From contig DDPM01000052.1 of the NCBI GenBank assembly GCA_002342165.1, forward strand, positions 17,995-28,204: a stretch of 10,210 bases of DNA, given 5' to 3'. This DNA is from Hylemonella sp. UBA2468. Its GTDB lineage: Bacteria; Pseudomonadota; Gammaproteobacteria; Burkholderiales; Burkholderiaceae_C. Under the pieces are notes generated by a model. It made no database searches. It saw only the letters and a program-made list of their open reading frames with translations, and had not been told where the DNA came from. Position 1 is the stretch's first letter. Each line of letters opens with the position of its first letter. Of this stretch, positions 9,399 through 10,210 are shown in pieces. A program made the position numbers and the translations under genes.

Positions 9399-9462
9399 TT
9401 CTAGATCTGGAATCAATTGGAGTCATGCCTTTGCAAATATGCCAAGCCAACTTAATTGACTC

Positions 9463-9469
9463 AGAGGAG
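9463..9469 (+). promoter_or_regulatory. Strong Shine-Dalgarno site ahead of the PDR-type reductase
   Basis: AGAGGAG lies nine bases before the ATG at 9479. It is among the best ribosome sites in the window and favours that start over ATGs at 9515 and 9533, which have none. Confidence 0.65.
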
Positions 9470-9478
9470 CAAGTTTAT

Positions 9479-10210
9479 ATGGTTAGAAGGCTAAACTTAT
9501 GTTTTGAAATTTTGATGTTCATCCGTCTGTCTATGTCTGAATCTTCTGCTCTTCAAGCTTTGGTGGTCACTCAAAAGCATTGGGTGGCTCTGGACATCAT
9601 GTGCTTTGGCCTTCAAGATCCCGAAGGGCAAGACTTACCGCCGTTTAGCGCAGGCGCGCACATTCCGGTGCAGGTGCCGGGAGGCAGTATGCGCGCCTAT
9701 TCCTTGTGCGGAAACCCACGAGACCTTTCTATCTACCAAATTGCAGTCAAGCGCGAGGCCAACGGCCGTGGTGGTTCGAAAAGGCTGGTGGATGAGGTCC
9801 AAGTTGGTCAGCATCTGAACGTGGCACTTCCACAAAACATGTTTGAGTTGAGCCCCAAGGCAAGCCAATTTGTATTTATTGCGGGCGGTATTGGCATCAC
9901 GCCGATTCGCTCCATGATGACCGAATTGCTGTCGGAGGGGGTGCGTAAATTCAAGTTGATTTACCTGACCCGAGACGCTGAAAGTACAGCTTTTTTGAAT
10001 GAATTTCAAGCTCCTGAGTACCAAGGCAAAGTGCACATTCACCACGATCAAGGTGACGCCAAGCGGTCTATGGACTTATGGCCTGTGTTTGAAAAATTCA
10101 CCGGAGCACATCTTTATTGCTGTGGACCACAGCCCTTGATGGATGCTGTGCGTGATATGTCGGGCCATTGGCCAACCAGCGCCGTGCACTTTGAGAGCTT
10201 TGGGGCTGAT
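9479..10210 (+). CDS. PDR/VanB-type oxygenase reductase (FMN, NAD and [2Fe-2S]), 3' end cut off
   Basis: Likely the electron-transfer partner of a Rieske-type aromatic-ring or demethylating oxygenase, passing electrons from NAD(P)H through FMN to a [2Fe-2S] cluster. The visible 244 residues show the ferredoxin-reductase-type FMN domain (FSAGAHIPVQVPGG, RAYSL at 72-76), the nucleotide-binding domain (GGIGITP at 136-142, CGPQPLM at 215-221) and the FESFGAD segment that leads into the C-terminal ferredoxin domain outside the window. The strong ribosome site favours ATG 9479, which adds 18 residues (MVRRLNLCFEILMFIRLS) before the family-like start MSESSALQALVVT at 9533. Those residues have no family similarity, so the start is uncertain. 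The oxygenase component is not in the window. Confidence 0.92.
   Translation, partial: MVRRLNLCFEILMFIRLSMSESSALQALVVTQKHWVALDIMCFGLQDPEGQDLPPFSAGAHIPVQVPGGSMRAYSLCGNPRDLSIYQIAVKREANGRGGSKRLVDEVQVGQHLNVALPQNMFELSPKASQFVFIAGGIGITPIRSMMTELLSEGVRKFKLIYLTRDAESTAFLNEFQAPEYQGKVHIHHDQGDAKRSMDLWPVFEKFTGAHLYCCGPQPLMDAVRDMSGHWPTSAVHFESFGAD

Noticed and set aside
9456..9481. TTGACT with TATATG as a promoter for the reductase
   Set aside because: The spacer is only 14 bases, and transcription from it would start after the strong ribosome site.
9635..10051. Open frame of 138 codons on the minus strand
   Set aside because: Antisense to the PDR-type reductase, whose FMN and nucleotide-binding motifs are clear on the plus strand.

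Overview
The window looks like housekeeping chromosome from a betaproteobacterium of the order Burkholderiales, most likely family Comamonadaceae (a Rhodoferax, Limnohabitans or Polaromonas type). This rests on the gene order rplU-rpmA-obgE-proB, a CNP1-like gene, rppH, proS and a lytic transglycosylase, on the protein sequences, and on moderate GC content. The genus is inferred, not shown. Genes are tightly packed. No stretch over 300 bases lacks a gene, and I see no tRNA, rRNA, insertion sequence, phage gene or CRISPR array.

Region by region. Positions 1-2855 (+ strand) carry the end of rplU (ribosomal protein bL21), rpmA (bL27), a clear intrinsic terminator, obgE (ribosome-assembly GTPase) and proB (glutamate 5-kinase, proline synthesis). 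Positions 2861-3899 (- strand) carry rppH (mRNA 5' pyrophosphohydrolase), overlapped at its end by a secreted CNP1-like protein of unknown function. Positions 3979-6376 (+) carry proS (prolyl-tRNA synthetase with its editing domain) and, one base after its stop, a small exported lytic transglycosylase. Positions 6373-6690 (-) are grxD (monothiol CGFS glutaredoxin) and 6782-7258 (+) a SlyD-like FKBP prolyl isomerase with a histidine-rich tail. Positions 7255-9398 (-) hold a same-strand row: a TauE/SafE membrane permease, a bacteriohemerythrin with all seven expected iron ligands, and nadC (NAD synthesis). Positions 9479-10210 (+) begin a phthalate-dioxygenase-reductase-like flavoprotein that runs off the window.

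How the parts relate. The left part serves translation and ribosome assembly, with proline synthesis (proB) and proline charging (proS) on either side of the rppH pair. The right part has a redox, iron and metal flavour (GrxD, SlyD, hemerythrin, PDR-type reductase) and looks more accessory from position 8160 onward. I found no convincing new multi-gene system. The most interesting points are structural: a terminator whose stem contains the only Shine-Dalgarno-like sequence of obgE, a three-codon minigene just ahead of proB, three tail-to-tail junctions with almost no spacing, a possible leaderless nadC start, the unstudied CNP1-like gene coupled to rppH, and the permease/reductase pair at the right edge.
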